Notes under the pieces: model-generated
What the model was told of the DNA's origin: nothing
Database searches by the model: none
The model's input: only the letters and a program-made list of their open reading frames with translations
In this document: positions 21,957 through 22,950 of the stretch, in pieces
Layout: each line of letters begins with the position of its first letter
How positions within the stretch are numbered: position 1 is the stretch's first letter
Source: Desulfobacterales bacterium
GTDB taxonomy: Bacteria > Desulfobacterota > Desulfobacteria > Desulfobacterales > JAFDCJ01
Assembly (NCBI GenBank): GCA_020345785.1
Contig: CP070771.1
Span: 3,226,141-3,249,090 of the forward strand
Reading direction: 5' to 3'
Length of the DNA stretch: 22,950 nucleotides
Translations under genes and position numbers: made by a program

Positions 21957-22170
21957 GGGCAGAGCGCATAGCGTTGAGGTGCGCGCAGGATAAAAGTTTT
22001 TTACCTTGAACTTCGTCCTCTCCCGCCTGCCGGCAACACGAGCCGGAAGTCGGCCTGTAAAAAATAGGTGCTGGAAGCTTAAAGTCAGGATCGGTAGATT
22101 TCAATACGCTTCCCCTGAGTTGCTACCTGCTTAACCCTAAGATATAATTCAATCCACGCGACAAACACAG

Positions 22171-22201
22171 CAAACTCAATAAAAACAACAAACTCAATAA
22201 A
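22171..22201. repeat. 13-bp direct repeat
   Basis: CAAACTCAATAAA occurs at 22171-22183 and 22189-22201, offset 18 bases, in an A-rich leader just before the UbiD gene. Confidence 0.55.
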
Positions 22202-22240
22202 CTAATCAACACCAATATCAGAGAGGAGAAACGTATCAAA

Positions 22241-22950
22241 ATGAAAGACATGCGAGATTTTATTGCCCAAGGTGAGGAAGTCGGTCTTTGCAAAAGGATC
22301 ACCGCAGAAGTGGACTGGAACCTGGAGCTGTCGCATATCGCCAAGCTCAATGAAGAGCAGGCCGGTCCGGCCCTTCTTTTTGAAAATGTAAAAGATTATA
22401 ATACGCCGGTCATTACCAGTGTGTGCACCACCACCCAGAGATTGGCTTTGATCATGGGTCAACCCCTCGAATCCACGTTGGGGGATCTTTACGGTGTATG
22501 GGCCAGACTGGGTGAAAACCTGACACCACCCAAGTGGGTGGATGCTGCCGGAGCACCGTGCAAGGAAAACATCCTCACCGGTGACGACATCGATCTATTC
22601 AAATTTCCCGTACCCCAGTGGTATCCCCTCGACGGCGGACGGTATATCGGCACCGCGCATTTCATTATCTCCAAAGATCCCGAGACCGGCTGGGTCAACC
22701 TGGGAACCTACCGCAGTCAACTGCTTGCCAAAGACAAAATCGGCACGCAGTTCATCAAAGGCAAGCACGCCGACATCATGCTGAAAAAATACCAGGCAAT
22801 GGGCAAACCCATGCCGGTGGCTTCAGTGATCGGCTGCGACCCCCTGCTCTTCATCCTGGGGGCAGCCCGCATTTCAGCCTTTACATCGGAATACGATGTT
22901 GCCGGCGCCCTGCGGGGTGCACCCGTTGAGGTGGTCAAGGGCGAAACCGT
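22241..22950 (+). CDS. UbiD-family (de)carboxylase, partial (runs off window); probable phenylphosphate carboxylase subunit
   Basis: The open frame begins at ATG 22241, encodes 236 residues and continues past the window end. It starts MKDMRDFIAQGEEVGLCKRI and has DWNLELSHIAKLNEEQAGPALLFENV (25-50, the family's N-terminal signature, as DWNLELSHIA and GPALLFENV). WVNLGTYRSQ (151-160) and KGKHAD (173-178) follow, where N153, R158 and H176 match residues that hold the metal and prenylated FMN in UbiD enzymes. PVEVVKGET (228-236) is the start of the segment carrying the metal-binding Glu. UbiD proteins exchange CO2 on aromatic rings. Two UbiD-like subunits form the core of phenylphosphate carboxylase, and position after the synthase genes points there. 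AGGAG (22224-22228) is 12 bases before the ATG, rather far; a second ATG at 22250 is possible. Confidence 0.88.
   Translation, partial: MKDMRDFIAQGEEVGLCKRITAEVDWNLELSHIAKLNEEQAGPALLFENVKDYNTPVITSVCTTTQRLALIMGQPLESTLGDLYGVWARLGENLTPPKWVDAAGAPCKENILTGDDIDLFKFPVPQWYPLDGGRYIGTAHFIISKDPETGWVNLGTYRSQLLAKDKIGTQFIKGKHADIMLKKYQAMGKPMPVASVIGCDPLLFILGAARISAFTSEYDVAGALRGAPVEVVKGET

Larger units (their letters stand above)
21895..22240. other. Intergenic region before the UbiD gene
   Basis: No gene is seen. It opens with an eight-unit 7-bp-period array and ends with a 13-bp direct repeat and a GAGAGGAGAA ribosome-binding site (22221-22230). No clear terminator or promoter is evident, so read-through from the upstream synthase gene is possible. 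Confidence 0.55.

Overview
The window most resembles the genome of an anaerobic member of the Desulfobacterota (the old Deltaproteobacteria, Desulfobacterales-like). This is inferred from gene content (split PEP-synthase-like proteins beside a UbiD decarboxylase, UPF0261/Tm-1-like proteins, an archaeal-type riboflavin kinase), moderate GC, long intergenic gaps and abundant short intergenic repeats. No rRNA, tRNA, CRISPR array or plasmid/phage core gene is visible.

Layout. 1-1620: 3' part of a group II intron (reverse transcriptase/maturase, then domains V and VI). 1621-2264: non-coding, several inverted repeats. 2265-5217: co-directional MFS transporter, a TIR/nucleoside-deoxyribosyltransferase-like protein with an unidentified C-terminal domain (low GC), and a small lipoprotein. 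5218-6109: repeat-rich gap ending in a 24-bp perfect palindrome and a promoter ahead of a gamma-glutamyltransferase-family gene. 8076-10085 (minus strand): HAD phosphatase, CTP-dependent riboflavin kinase, methyltransferase. 10291-16773: flavin reductase, two UPF0261 paralogues, two lipoproteins on opposite strands, a 4Fe-4S ferredoxin remnant and a VWA-OmpA protein. 17080-18039 (minus): LysR regulator. 18639-22950: a divergent set encoding the two large phenylphosphate-synthase-like subunits and the start of a UbiD-family (de)carboxylase that runs off the window.

How the genes work together. The clearest system is the right end. A PEP-synthase-like enzyme split into a swivelling phospho-histidine subunit and an ATP-binding subunit, followed by a UbiD-family protein, matches the anaerobic phenol pathway (phenol to phenylphosphate to 4-hydroxybenzoate). 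The divergent LysR protein, a T-N11-A palindrome and a sigma70-like promoter in the 600-bp gap suggest local control. UbiD enzymes use prenylated FMN. Riboflavin kinase and flavin reductase lie in the same window, but about 8-12 kb away, so that link is weak.

The most unusual DNA feature is a set of at least a dozen intergenic arrays of degenerate tandem repeats. All have a 7-bp period, but the unit differs from place to place. Several are paired as inverted copies around unique DNA. They resemble in format the heptanucleotide STRR repeats known from cyanobacteria.
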